Shown: piece by piece, positions 24,052-30,899 of the stretch
How the letters are laid out: every line of letters begins with the position of its first letter
Position numbering within the stretch: position 1 is the stretch's first letter
Assembly (NCBI GenBank): GCA_030540435.1
Contig: JAUNWG010000002.1
Coordinates: 72,276-108,328 of the forward strand
Reading direction: 5' to 3'
Length of the DNA stretch: 36,053 nucleotides
Origin: Eubacteriales bacterium
GTDB lineage: Bacteria > Bacillota > Clostridia > Oscillospirales > Butyricicoccaceae
The notes under the pieces: generated by a model
Seen by the model: the letters and a program-made list of their open reading frames with translations, nothing else
What the model was told of the DNA's origin: nothing
Database searches by the model: none
Translations under genes and position numbers: made by a program

Positions 24052-24080
24052 ATTATACCCCGCCGCTGATTTTCTGTCAA
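24052..24080 (-). promoter_or_regulatory. Antisense RNA promoter, module 2
   Basis: A perfect TTGACA (24075-24080), a 17-base spacer and a perfect TATAAT (24052-24057) lie on the minus strand, equivalent to the promoter at 23664-23692. Confidence 0.9.
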
Positions 24081-24116
24081 CATCTCGACTTCTTTTTTCA
24101 CGCGCGGCGTTCCGAC

Positions 24117-24156
24117 AAAAAAACAGACACTCCACATTGCTGTGAAATGTCTGTTT
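24117..24156 (-). terminator. Intrinsic terminator of lysS
   Basis: AAACAGACA and TGTCTGTTT form the base of a hairpin (24121-24156) with a partly paired top, followed by a run of seven T residues on the minus strand. It starts 12 bases after the lysS stop codon. Confidence 0.92.
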
Positions 24157-24167
24157 GCAATCCATCA

Positions 24168-25682
24168 TTAGTCCAGCGGCTTCATCGTCGGGAACAGCAG
24201 GACGTCGCGGATGGACGCGCTGTCTGTCAGGAACATGACCAGACGGTCGATGCCCATGCCCATACCGCCCGTTGGCGGCAGGCCGTATTCCATCGCCATC
24301 AGGTAATCCTCATCCATCATATTCGCTTCGTCGTCGCCTGCGTTGCGCATCTCTACCTGGCGCTCAAAGCGTCCACGCTGGTCGACCGGGTCGTTCAGCT
24401 CGGAGAATGCATTGCACAGCTCACGACCGTAAACAAAGCACTCAAACCGCTCGGTCAGACGCGGGTCGGACGGCTTGCGCTTTGCCAGCGGGGAGATTTC
24501 AACCGGATAGTCGGTGATAAACGTCGGCTGGATCAGGTTTTCCTCGACGGTCGCGTCATAGACCATCGCCATCAGGTCGCCCCAGCTCTCCTTGCCCTTT
24601 TCGATTTCATAGCCGGCTGCCTTGCATGCCTCCAGCGCCTGTGCGCCGTCCATCGCCATGAAATCCATACCGGAATACTGCTTGACTGCCTCCGCCATCG
24701 TCATGCGCTTCCAGCCCTTGGAGAAGTCCAGCTCGGTGCCCTGATACATGACCTTGGTCGTGCCCAGCGCCTTTTCACAGCAATGGATGACCATATCCTC
24801 GGTAATATCCATCATGCCGTTGTAGTCGGTATATGCCTGATAAATTTCGATGGTGGTAAATTCCGGATTGTGCTTGGTGTCCATGCCCTCGTTGCGGAAA
24901 ATACGTCCGATCTCATAGACGCGCTCCAGACCGCCGACGATCAGGCGCTTCAGATGCAGCTCGGTTGCGATGCGCATGTACATATCGATATCCAGCGCAT
25001 TGTGATGCGTGATAAACGGACGCGCAGCCGCACCGCCCGGAATGGTATTCAGGCACGGCGTCTCTACTTCCATAAAGCCGCGGCTGTCAAAGAAATTGCG
25101 CACCTCGCGCACGATCTTGGAGCGCAGCTCAAAGGTACGGCGCACCTCCGGGTTGACAATCAGGTCGACATAGCGGCGGCGATAACGGATGTCAGTATCC
25201 TTCAGGCCATGCCACTTCTCCGGCAGCGGGCGCAGGGACTTGGACAGCAGGGTCAGGCTGTTGACGCGGACGGAAATTTCACCCTTCTGGGTGCGGAAGA
25301 CCTCGCCCTCGATGCCGATGATGTCACCGATGTCATACTTCTTGAACTGCTTGTATTCCTCTGTACCCAGCAGATCGCGCTTGACACACAGCTGGATTCT
25401 GCCGTAGCGGTCAGTGATGTCCGAGAAGGTCAGCTTGCCCATGATGCGCTTGCTCATCATACGGCCTGCCAGACGGACGATCTTGCCCTCCATCTCATCA
25501 AAGTTCTCGATAATATCTGTTGTGTAATTGGTACGATCATAACGCACCTGCTGGAACGGGTCCTGTCCCGCCTCCTGCAGCGCAGCCAGCTTGCCGGTAC
25601 GAATCTCATATTCCTCGGATTCTGAGCGGACCGGCTTGTTCGCCTTTGGCTTGCTCTGCTCCGCAGCCTGATTCTGCTCCAT
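24168..25682 (-). CDS. lysS: Lysyl-tRNA synthetase (class II)
   Basis: This enzyme charges tRNA-Lys. The 504-residue protein has an N-terminal OB-fold anticodon-binding domain ([19 protein letters not shown]) and the class II catalytic domain with motif 2 ([21 protein letters not shown]) and motif 3 ([21 protein letters not shown]). A Lys- and Glu-rich N-terminal leader precedes it. AGGAGG lies 6-7 bases before the ATG. It follows greA by about 60 bases, the common greA-lysS pair, with a perfect hairpin between them. Confidence 0.98.
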   Translation of the reverse strand: MEQNQAAEQSKPKANKPVRSESEEYEIRTGKLAALQEAGQDPFQQVRYDRTNYTTDIIENFDEMEGKIVRLAGRMMSKRIMGKLTFSDITDRYGRIQLCVKRDLLGTEEYKQFKKYDIGDIIGIEGEVFRTQKGEISVRVNSLTLLSKSLRPLPEKWHGLKDTDIRYRRRYVDLIVNPEVRRTFELRSKIVREVRNFFDSRGFMEVETPCLNTIPGGAAARPFITHHNALDIDMYMRIATELHLKRLIVGGLERVYEIGRIFRNEGMDTKHNPEFTTIEIYQAYTDYNGMMDITEDMVIHCCEKALGTTKVMYQGTELDFSKGWKRMTMAEAVKQYSGMDFMAMDGAQALEACKAAGYEIEKGKESWGDLMAMVYDATVEENLIQPTFITDYPVEISPLAKRKPSDPRLTERFECFVYGRELCNAFSELNDPVDQRGRFERQVEMRNAGDDEANMMDEDYLMAMEYGLPPTGGMGMGIDRLVMFLTDSASIRDVLLFPTMKPLD

Positions 25683-25703
25683 ATTTTTCCTCCTAAATGT
25701 CCC

Positions 25704-25727
25704 GAAGCAGGCGGAACCGCCTGCTTC
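25704..25727. other. Perfect hairpin between greA and lysS
   Basis: GAAGCAGGCGG and CCGCCTGCTTC form an 11-base-pair stem around AA. On the minus strand no T tract follows (GGGACATTT), while the plus strand has TTTTGGTT. It is therefore not a good terminator for greA. It may be a partial terminator or an RNA processing site that sets greA and lysS levels apart. Confidence 0.55.
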
Positions 25728-25742
25728 TTTTGGTTGTTCCTA

Positions 25743-26219
25743 TTACTTGATGATCTCCGTGATCTTAAACTTCACAACGGTATCATTCGGCGCGTCTACC
25801 GAAACGACGTCACCGACCTTGTGACCCAGCACTGCTTTGCCGAACGGGGACTCATCTGAAATCTTTCCGTCCATCGGGTCAGCCTCCTGCGAGCCGACAA
25901 AATGATATTCCTCTTCCTCGTCAAATTCAATATCAATGACCTTAAACCGGCAGCCCGGAGAAACCTCATCCTTGGCATACATATCCTCCGTAATGACAAC
26001 GGCATTGGAAACGATGGTTTCCAGCTCGGCAATACGGGAGGCTACCTTGCCCTGCTCGTTTTTTGCTTCGTCATATTCTGCGTTCTCCGACAGGTCGCCA
26101 AAGGAACGTGCTTCCTTGATCTGCTCCGCAACTTCCTTCATGCGGACAGTTTTTAAATATTCCAGCTCATCCTTCAGTCTATCCAGATTTTCCTGTGTCA
26201 GCTTGAATTCTTGCTTCAT
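25743..26219 (-). CDS. greA: Transcription elongation factor GreA
   Basis: GreA rescues backtracked RNA polymerase by stimulating transcript cleavage. The 158-residue protein has the N-terminal coiled coil with the conserved [16 protein letters not shown] tip region, and the C-terminal FKBP-like domain ([18 protein letters not shown]). The ATG at 26217-26219 is chosen because homologues start [19 protein letters not shown] and GAGGGG lies 9 bases upstream; longer readings have no such support. A consensus promoter lies at 26303-26331. Confidence 0.97.
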   Translation of the reverse strand: MKQEFKLTQENLDRLKDELEYLKTVRMKEVAEQIKEARSFGDLSENAEYDEAKNEQGKVASRIAELETIVSNAVVITEDMYAKDEVSPGCRFKVIDIEFDEEEEYHFVGSQEADPMDGKISDESPFGKAVLGHKVGDVVSVDAPNDTVVKFKITEIIK

Positions 26220-26302
26220 GGAACAATTCCCCTCGATATCGTTTAAATTTAGGGCGCACAGCGGGCTTTTCCCCCATGTCCCCAACATAGATGTTACATC
26301 TC

Positions 26303-26331
26303 ATTATATAAATCCGATTGTATAATGTCAA
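26303..26331 (-). promoter_or_regulatory. Consensus sigma-A promoter of greA-lysS
   Basis: A perfect TTGACA (26326-26331), a 17-base spacer and a perfect TATAAT (26303-26308) lie on the minus strand, about 85 bases upstream of the greA start. Confidence 0.92.
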
Positions 26332-26359
26332 GCACGTGTTTTGCGCATCCGGTGAATTT

Positions 26360-27565
26360 TCACGATGCCGCCTGTGCCTGCACAGCAGTGACCGCCGCCT
26401 GCAGCTGGTCATCCTCGCTGTCCGACAGCACCTGGAAGCGCGCCTTCTTTTCGTCGCTCAGCCCTGCCTTGACATCCGGCTCCACGCCCTTGCCGATCAG
26501 GCTTTCCCCCTTCGGGGTGTAGTAGCAGTTGTTGGAAAGGTTCAGGCAGCCGCCGTTTGACAGCGGGAAGCCCTGCTGCGAGTATCCCTTGCCGACCGTC
26601 TGCTCGCCGACGATCTCCGCCTTGCCGTACTCCTGCAATGCCGCCGCAAAAAATTCCGCCGCACTGTACGACTCCGCATTGACGATCACCGCCATCGGCA
26701 GATTTACCTCCGCGGCATCTGATTTATACTCACTGACCTTCCCCTGCTTGCTCTCCAGCGAAATGATCTTGCCCTCCGGCAGCAGTGGATCAAGGCAACC
26801 AACCAGCGCATCCAGCCGACCGCCCGGATTGTCGCGCAGGTCGAAGATCAGCTTTTCCGCACCGGCATCCTGTACCTGCTGCAATGCCTTCAGGAATTGC
26901 TCATCCGTCTGTTCGGTAAAGCGTTCGATACAAATATAGCCGATGTTGTCCTCCAACATACGGGAGGTGACATGGATCTGCTCATAATCCTGCCGGACGA
27001 TCGAAATATCTTCCTCCACGCCAGTCTCATACCGGCGGATGCCCAGCGTGACCGATTCGCCCTCCTCGCCGCGCACTGCCGCGACTGCGTCCTCATAATT
27101 TCCCAGCTCGTCGATCGTTTTGCCGTTCACCGCATAGATCTCATCATATGCGCCGATTCCGGCATCCTCCGACGGCGATTCGTGCGCGACGCTCTCAACT
27201 TTAAGTACATGGCTGCCGTCGTCCTTTTCCTGATAGCTGACCGTCACGCCGATGCCGACGGTGCTCTCCGCGCCGGATTCCAGATAGCTCTCATAACGCT
27301 CCTGCGTCATATATGATGTCCAGCGGTCGCCCAAACCGTTGGCATAGCCGGTCAGCACATAATCCTTTAATTCTTTCGCGTCATATTCACCGACAAACTG
27401 GTCGTCTACGATCTCCTGCACCTCTGCCAGCGCATCATATAGTTCCCCCAGCTCCCCGGCCGGTCGGACTGTACCATACACCACCAAACCGGTCACCAGG
27501 CTGCATGTCGCAGCCGCCAGCGCGCCCAGCGCCAACGCCCGCGGCAATGATACCTTATCCTTCAT
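26360..27565 (-). CDS. S41 family C-terminal processing peptidase (CtpA-like)
   Basis: CtpA-type serine proteases cut proteins at the cell surface. The 401-residue protein has a transmembrane anchor near residues 9-30 and an N-terminal helical part (LYDALAEVQEIVDDQFVG). A PDZ domain follows (GIGVTVSYQEK... AGIGAYDEIYAVNGKTI), then the S41 protease domain. The DLRDNPGGRLD segment, the serine in NAESYSAAEFFAAAL and the lysine in GEQTVGKGYSQQG are the expected catalytic parts. The ATG at 27563-27565 directly precedes the basic start of the signal anchor. A terminator (27605-27635) separates it from the genes upstream. Confidence 0.93.
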   Translation of the reverse strand: MKDKVSLPRALALGALAAATCSLVTGLVVYGTVRPAGELGELYDALAEVQEIVDDQFVGEYDAKELKDYVLTGYANGLGDRWTSYMTQERYESYLESGAESTVGIGVTVSYQEKDDGSHVLKVESVAHESPSEDAGIGAYDEIYAVNGKTIDELGNYEDAVAAVRGEEGESVTLGIRRYETGVEEDISIVRQDYEQIHVTSRMLEDNIGYICIERFTEQTDEQFLKALQQVQDAGAEKLIFDLRDNPGGRLDALVGCLDPLLPEGKIISLESKQGKVSEYKSDAAEVNLPMAVIVNAESYSAAEFFAAALQEYGKAEIVGEQTVGKGYSQQGFPLSNGGCLNLSNNCYYTPKGESLIGKGVEPDVKAGLSDEKKARFQVLSDSEDDQLQAAVTAVQAQAAS

Positions 27566-27604
27566 AATCTCAGGCTTCCTTTCCGGGCCGTTCAAGGCTC
27601 TCAT

Positions 27605-27635
27605 CAAAAAGAATACCGCAGGACAACGCCTGCGG
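27605..27635 (-). terminator. Intrinsic terminator of the PucR gene and small peptide unit
   Basis: CCGCAGG and CCTGCGG form a 7-base-pair stem (27616-27635) followed by TATTCTTTTT on the minus strand. It lies between the small peptide gene and the S41 protease gene. Confidence 0.8.
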
Positions 27636-27691
27636 CAACTGTATTTTACGATAATTTACAAAAAAATCAGCAAATCGTCACACACCGTATA

Positions 27692-27784
27692 TCAGAACAG
27701 TACGGACAGTGAGCTTAGAATCATCAGCAGCGCCAGTACCAGCGCAACAATGGCGATCACACGTTTTGCAGTCGAAGGTTTCAT
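27692..27784 (-). CDS. 30-residue membrane peptide
   Basis: An ATG at 27782-27784, 10-11 bases after GGGAGTG, opens a 30-residue frame: MKPSTAKRV, then a hydrophobic stretch IAIVALVLALLMILSSLSV and the end L-F. The basic start plus one hydrophobic helix is that of a single-pass membrane peptide. It lies 21 bases after the PucR-type gene and before a terminator, so the two are probably cotranscribed. I do not recognise the family. The ribosome-binding site and coding-like composition support it, but it is short. Confidence 0.6.
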   Translation of the reverse strand: MKPSTAKRVIAIVALVLALLMILSSLSVLF

Positions 27785-27805
27785 TACAGCATTCACTCCC
27801 GTGTA

Positions 27806-28903
27806 TTACGGCTGGATGCGTCCGGACTCGCGGGAGGCAAGGTACTTGCGTACCATCAGAGCGACCTTAAAGACAATCGCATGGTCAAATTCGCGCAGAT
27901 CCAGACCGGTCAGCTTCTTGATCTTCTCAAGGCGGTAGACCAGCGTGTTTCTGTGTACGAACAGCTTACGCGAGGTTTCAGACACATTCAGGTTGTTTTC
28001 AAAGAATTTCTGGATGGTAAACAGCGTCTCCTGATCGAGCGCATCGATGGAGCCTTTGCGGAATATCTCGCTCAGGAACATCTCACACAGCGTCGTCGGC
28101 AGCTGATAGATCAGACGACCAAGGCCGAGGTTCTCATAATTGATGATGGTCTTTTCGTCCTCAAAGACAACGCCGACCTCCAGCGCCACCTGCGCCTCCT
28201 TAAACGACTTGGCAATATCCTTGAGCTGTGTGGATATCGTGCCGATACCGATGAGGCACTTGACCTGGATCTCGTTTTCCAGCGTCTCTTCGATGCCCTT
28301 TGCGATTTTGTACAGTTCCTTGATGTCGGTATTCGGCTTGACTTCCTTGACAAGGACGATATCCGTCTCATTGATATGCAGGACAAAATCGCGCTGCTTA
28401 TCCGGGAACTGGCTCTGGATGATATCCAGTGCAGCTACATCTGCGTGCTCCTCCTGCCGGATAAGGAATACAGCCCGCGGTGTATCGCCCTCGAAGTGCA
28501 GCTCACGCGACTTGATGTAAATATCGCCCGGCAGGATGTTGTCCAGAATAATATTCTTGACAAAAGTAGCCTTGTCGTGCTTTTCATCATACAGCGTCTT
28601 GATGTTGCTGATCGCGATGGTGACCATCGAGCAGATGCTGCGGGCATTTTCGTCCTCGCCGTGTACGAATACAGCATACTCAAACCGGGTGGTGCGGTCA
28701 GCAACCGGGCGGTATGTATAGCCGCCGAAACGGATCATATCGCCGACATAGGACAGCTCTGCCGCTGCATCCTCCCGCATCTCACCGATACGCTTGAGGT
28801 CCGTACAGGCTACCACCGCGCCGCTGGCATTGATGATACCGATCGTACGGTCTACTGCTTCCTTCATCTGCAGAATAATCGACTGAAACATTCTTGATGC
28901 CAT
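27806..28903 (-). CDS. PucR/CdaR-type transcriptional regulator
   Basis: This 365-residue protein has a sensory N-terminal part (SRMFQSIILQMKEAVDRTIG... INASGAVVACTDL), similar to sugar-diacid recognition domains. A central GGDEF-like region follows (IVLVKEVKPNTDIKEL... CLIGIGTISTQLKDI). The C-terminal PucR helix-turn-helix has TIQKFFENNLNVSETSRKL and HRNTLVYRLEKIKKLTGLD. Relatives respond to carbohydrate or nitrogen compounds, but the ligand cannot be told here. The ATG at 28901-28903 is chosen because AAGGGTG lies 8 bases upstream; the longer reading adds an unlikely Cys-rich start. Confidence 0.88.
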   Translation of the reverse strand: MASRMFQSIILQMKEAVDRTIGIINASGAVVACTDLKRIGEMREDAAAELSYVGDMIRFGGYTYRPVADRTTRFEYAVFVHGEDENARSICSMVTIAISNIKTLYDEKHDKATFVKNIILDNILPGDIYIKSRELHFEGDTPRAVFLIRQEEHADVAALDIIQSQFPDKQRDFVLHINETDIVLVKEVKPNTDIKELYKIAKGIEETLENEIQVKCLIGIGTISTQLKDIAKSFKEAQVALEVGVVFEDEKTIINYENLGLGRLIYQLPTTLCEMFLSEIFRKGSIDALDQETLFTIQKFFENNLNVSETSRKLFVHRNTLVYRLEKIKKLTGLDLREFDHAIVFKVALMVRKYLASRESGRIQP

Positions 28904-29023
28904 CTTTTCTTCACCCTTCTTTACTATCAAACTATCTGCCGCGATATTCCGGCTCACACACGCAGACAGAAACATTACCAATCTCTTGGGCAGCTGTTTG
29001 CCGCCACTTGTTCATTTTCATCT

Positions 29024-29029
29024 ATTATA
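29024..29029 (-). promoter_or_regulatory. Promoter -10 box for the PucR-type regulator
   Basis: TATAAT lies on the minus strand about 120 bases upstream of the start codon. No good -35 at standard spacing is seen; TTGTAC is 20 bases away. A perfect 14-base palindrome ACAAAAATTTTTGT (about 29052-29065) lies just upstream and could be an activator or autoregulatory site. Confidence 0.5.
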
Positions 29030-29108
29030 ACACAAATCGACAGAAATTTGTACAAAAATTTTTGTCTTTCTTTGTGAGTTTTCCCCTATGTAACGTTCCG
29101 GCACCCTG

Positions 29109-29846
29109 TCAACCATTTCCAGCTGCTTCCGCACGCAGTGCAGCCAGCTCCTCCGGTGTCAGCTCCCGCCATTCTCCCGGTGCAAGCACCGGGTCCAGCC
29201 GAACAGCGCCCTCTGCTTTTCGCATCAGCTCCAGCACCGGCGCGCCCCGCGCTGCCAACATCCGCCGCACCTGATGGTATTTACCCTCGCATACCGTGAC
29301 GGAAACAGCAGATATCCCATTTTGCACACATCGGATCTCCAGCTCTGCCGAGCGGCACACGGTCCCATCACGCAGCGTGATCCCTTCGGCAAACGCCTTC
29401 ACATCCACTTCTCCCAGTACGCCGTCTGCCTTCGCCTCATAGACCTTCCTGACCCCGCGCTTTGGCGAAGTGAGCGCATGTCCGAGTGCACCGTCGTCTG
29501 TCAGCAGCAGCAGACCGGAGGTTTCCTTATCCAGCCGGCCGACCGGAAACACCCCGCGCGCACGATATTCTGCCGGCAACAGGTCAAGGACGGTTTTGTG
29601 CTCCCGGTCCTCTGTTGCGGAGACAACGCCCAGCGGCTTGTGCAGCATGAGATACACATGCGCCTGATACCCCACCGGCCTGCCGCGGAAGGTCAGCTGC
29701 TGCGCATCCGGGTCGATCTTTCTGGCAGCATCCCGGCAGGGACTGCCGTCGACCAGTATCGCGCCGCTTTTCGCCGCAGCTGCCGCCTCGCGGCGGGAAC
29801 ACAATCCCATCGCTGTGAGCAGCTTGTCAATCCGTTGGACACCCAA
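29109..29846 (-). CDS. Pseudouridine synthase, RsuA/RluB family
   Basis: These enzymes convert specific uridines in rRNA to pseudouridine. The 245-residue protein has an N-terminal S4 RNA-binding domain (RIDKLLTAMGLCSRREA) and the catalytic domain with VFPVGRLDKETSGLLLLTDDG, whose Asp in GRLD is the expected catalytic residue. EGKYHQVRRMLAARG is near the end. I choose the TTG start at 29844-29846 because AGGAGGTG lies 7 bases upstream and the S4 domain then begins normally; the ATG farther upstream has no such site. Exact rRNA target unknown. Confidence 0.93.
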   Translation of the reverse strand: MGVQRIDKLLTAMGLCSRREAAAAAKSGAILVDGSPCRDAARKIDPDAQQLTFRGRPVGYQAHVYLMLHKPLGVVSATEDREHKTVLDLLPAEYRARGVFPVGRLDKETSGLLLLTDDGALGHALTSPKRGVRKVYEAKADGVLGEVDVKAFAEGITLRDGTVCRSAELEIRCVQNGISAVSVTVCEGKYHQVRRMLAARGAPVLELMRKAEGAVRLDPVLAPGEWRELTPEELAALRAEAAGNG

Positions 29847-29878
29847 CGTGTCACACCTCCTGTGCCGCATTTTTCATC

Positions 29879-29907
29879 ATTGTAACACTTTTGTGACATT
29901 TGTACAA
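29879..29907 (-). promoter_or_regulatory. Sigma-A promoter for the pseudouridine synthase gene
   Basis: TTGTAC (29902-29907), a 17-base spacer and TACAAT (29879-29884) lie on the minus strand, about 30 bases upstream of the start codon. Confidence 0.7.
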
Positions 29908-29918
29908 GAGTTATTTGC

Positions 29919-29954
29919 AAAAATACAAAAGCAGGCGGGATTTTTCGCCTGCTT
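29919..29954 (-). terminator. Intrinsic terminator of the DUF4830 gene
   Basis: AAAGCAGGCG and CGCCTGCTTT form the stem (29928-29954), followed by TTGTATTTTT on the minus strand. It starts about 25 bases after the DUF4830 stop codon. Confidence 0.85.
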
Positions 29955-29979
29955 TCTGGGTAAAAGTAGCAACTTTCTG

Positions 29980-30573
29980 CTATTTTTCTTGCTGCGCTGT
30001 GTCGGATTCGCCCGTATTGTTTGTGGATTCTGCCTGTTCGTCTGCCGCCTGCTCCGGATGATCCATCAGTCCGCGGGTAAAGCCGCCGTCCGTTTTCATC
30101 GAATAGATGTCCCCGGCAATGATATTCCCGCGGTATACCAATAGCTCTGCGACCACTTCCTCGCCGTCCGGATAATTCGTCACGTTGTACGTGATCTGCT
30201 TGACGCGCTTGCCCTTATACTTTTCCAGCTCGAAGCCCTGCCGCGCCTGCAGGTCCGCATAGCTCTGGTATGTTTCGTCAAAATCCGAAGGGATGATGAC
30301 CTCCCGGATGACGCAGGAGTTTGCATCCACCTCCCAGCCGCACGCCTCCAGATAGGCGATGCGTTCGCTGTCCGTCAGCGCCATTGTCGATACCGTTTCC
30401 CCGGTATCCGTTTCCTCCGCTGAGCCAGCCGCATGTACGCCGGACTGCGCGCTGAGCGCCGCAATATCATCCGCCAACCCTGCCGCCGCACCCGCTGCCA
30501 ATAGGATCGCCGCCAGCGCCGCCGCACCCAGCGCCAGCTTCCGCTTGGAAAGTTTTGCCGTTATGATAAACAT
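29980..30573 (-). CDS. DUF4830 domain protein, membrane-anchored or secreted
   Basis: The 197-residue protein has a basic start (MFIITAKLSKRK) and a hydrophobic segment at about residues 13-34 rich in Ala and Leu. A DUF4830-type domain follows: ERIAYLEACGWEVDANSCVI, VIIPSDFDETYQSYADLQ, RQGFELEKYKGKRVKQITYNV and LLVYRGNIIAGDIYS. The tail is acidic and Ser/Thr/Gln rich. The function of the domain is unknown. The hydrophobic segment makes it a signal anchor or signal peptide, so the domain is probably outside the cell. GGGAG lies 8 bases before the ATG. An inverted repeat (30602-30619) lies just upstream. Confidence 0.82.
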   Translation of the reverse strand: MFIITAKLSKRKLALGAAALAAILLAAGAAAGLADDIAALSAQSGVHAAGSAEETDTGETVSTMALTDSERIAYLEACGWEVDANSCVIREVIIPSDFDETYQSYADLQARQGFELEKYKGKRVKQITYNVTNYPDGEEVVAELLVYRGNIIAGDIYSMKTDGGFTRGLMDHPEQAADEQAESTNNTGESDTAQQEK

Positions 30574-30601
30574 GTTTCCCGCTCCCTCGCCATAGTAATC
30601 T

Positions 30602-30619
30602 GGTTGTATTGGTACAACC
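30602..30619. promoter_or_regulatory. Inverted repeat upstream of the DUF4830 gene
   Basis: GGTTGTA-ttgg-TACAACC is a perfect inverted repeat with 7-base arms, about 30 bases upstream of the start codon. It could be an operator or a leader hairpin. Confidence 0.5.
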
Positions 30620-30645
30620 TATGCAGCATGGGACGAGAGTATGAC

Positions 30646-30766
30646 ACACTTCAAACGAATGCGAGCATTCGTTTGAGAACTTGCAGTCTGCTGCACGCAC
30701 GCGCTCCGCTCGCACATTTGCAGACTGAGAAGTGTATTTTTCGACGCGCATGTCGCCGAAAAATAC
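30646..30766. other. Multi-hairpin structured element
   Basis: An outer pair ACACTTC (30646-30652) / GAAGTGT (30729-30735) encloses two hairpins: TCAAACGAAT/ATTCGTTTGA (30651-30676, perfect 10 base pairs) and CAGTCTGC/GCAGACTG (30684-30727, long GC-rich top). A third hairpin GTATTTTTCG/CGAAAAATAC (30734-30766) follows directly. There is no ORF. The arms slightly overlap, so not all pairs can form at once. It may be a structured RNA, a switch between alternative folds, or a small repeat element between the EF-G-like and DUF4830 genes. Confidence 0.55.
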
Positions 30767-30850
30767 AAATTATAATCCGCTGCCAGCAAAAGCTGTCAGC
30801 TCCTGACGAAAATCTTTCATTTTTCGCTGCGTTTTCCTTTTTTCTACAGT

Positions 30851-30884
30851 CAAACACCGCAGGCAACCTGTCCTGCGGTGTTTG
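30851..30884 (-). terminator. Strong hairpin after the EF-G-like gene
   Basis: CAAACACCGCAGG and CCTGCGGTGTTTG form a perfect 13-base-pair stem with an 8-base loop, 15 bases after the stop codon. The minus strand has only a poor U tract (ACTGTAG), so termination may not be complete. Confidence 0.6.
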
Positions 30885-30899
30885 AAAAATTTCAATTGT

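Noticed and set aside
23844..24137. A 97-codon minus-strand frame across toxin module 2
   Set aside because: It has no ribosome-binding site and its sequence follows from the toxin gene and terminator read backwards. The antisense promoter there makes an RNA that ends at the terminator before most of this frame.
23335..24160. CRISPR array, because of repeated near-identical blocks
   Set aside because: There are only two units about 378 bases apart, each with promoters, a small gene and a terminator. No short regular repeats with unique spacers exist.
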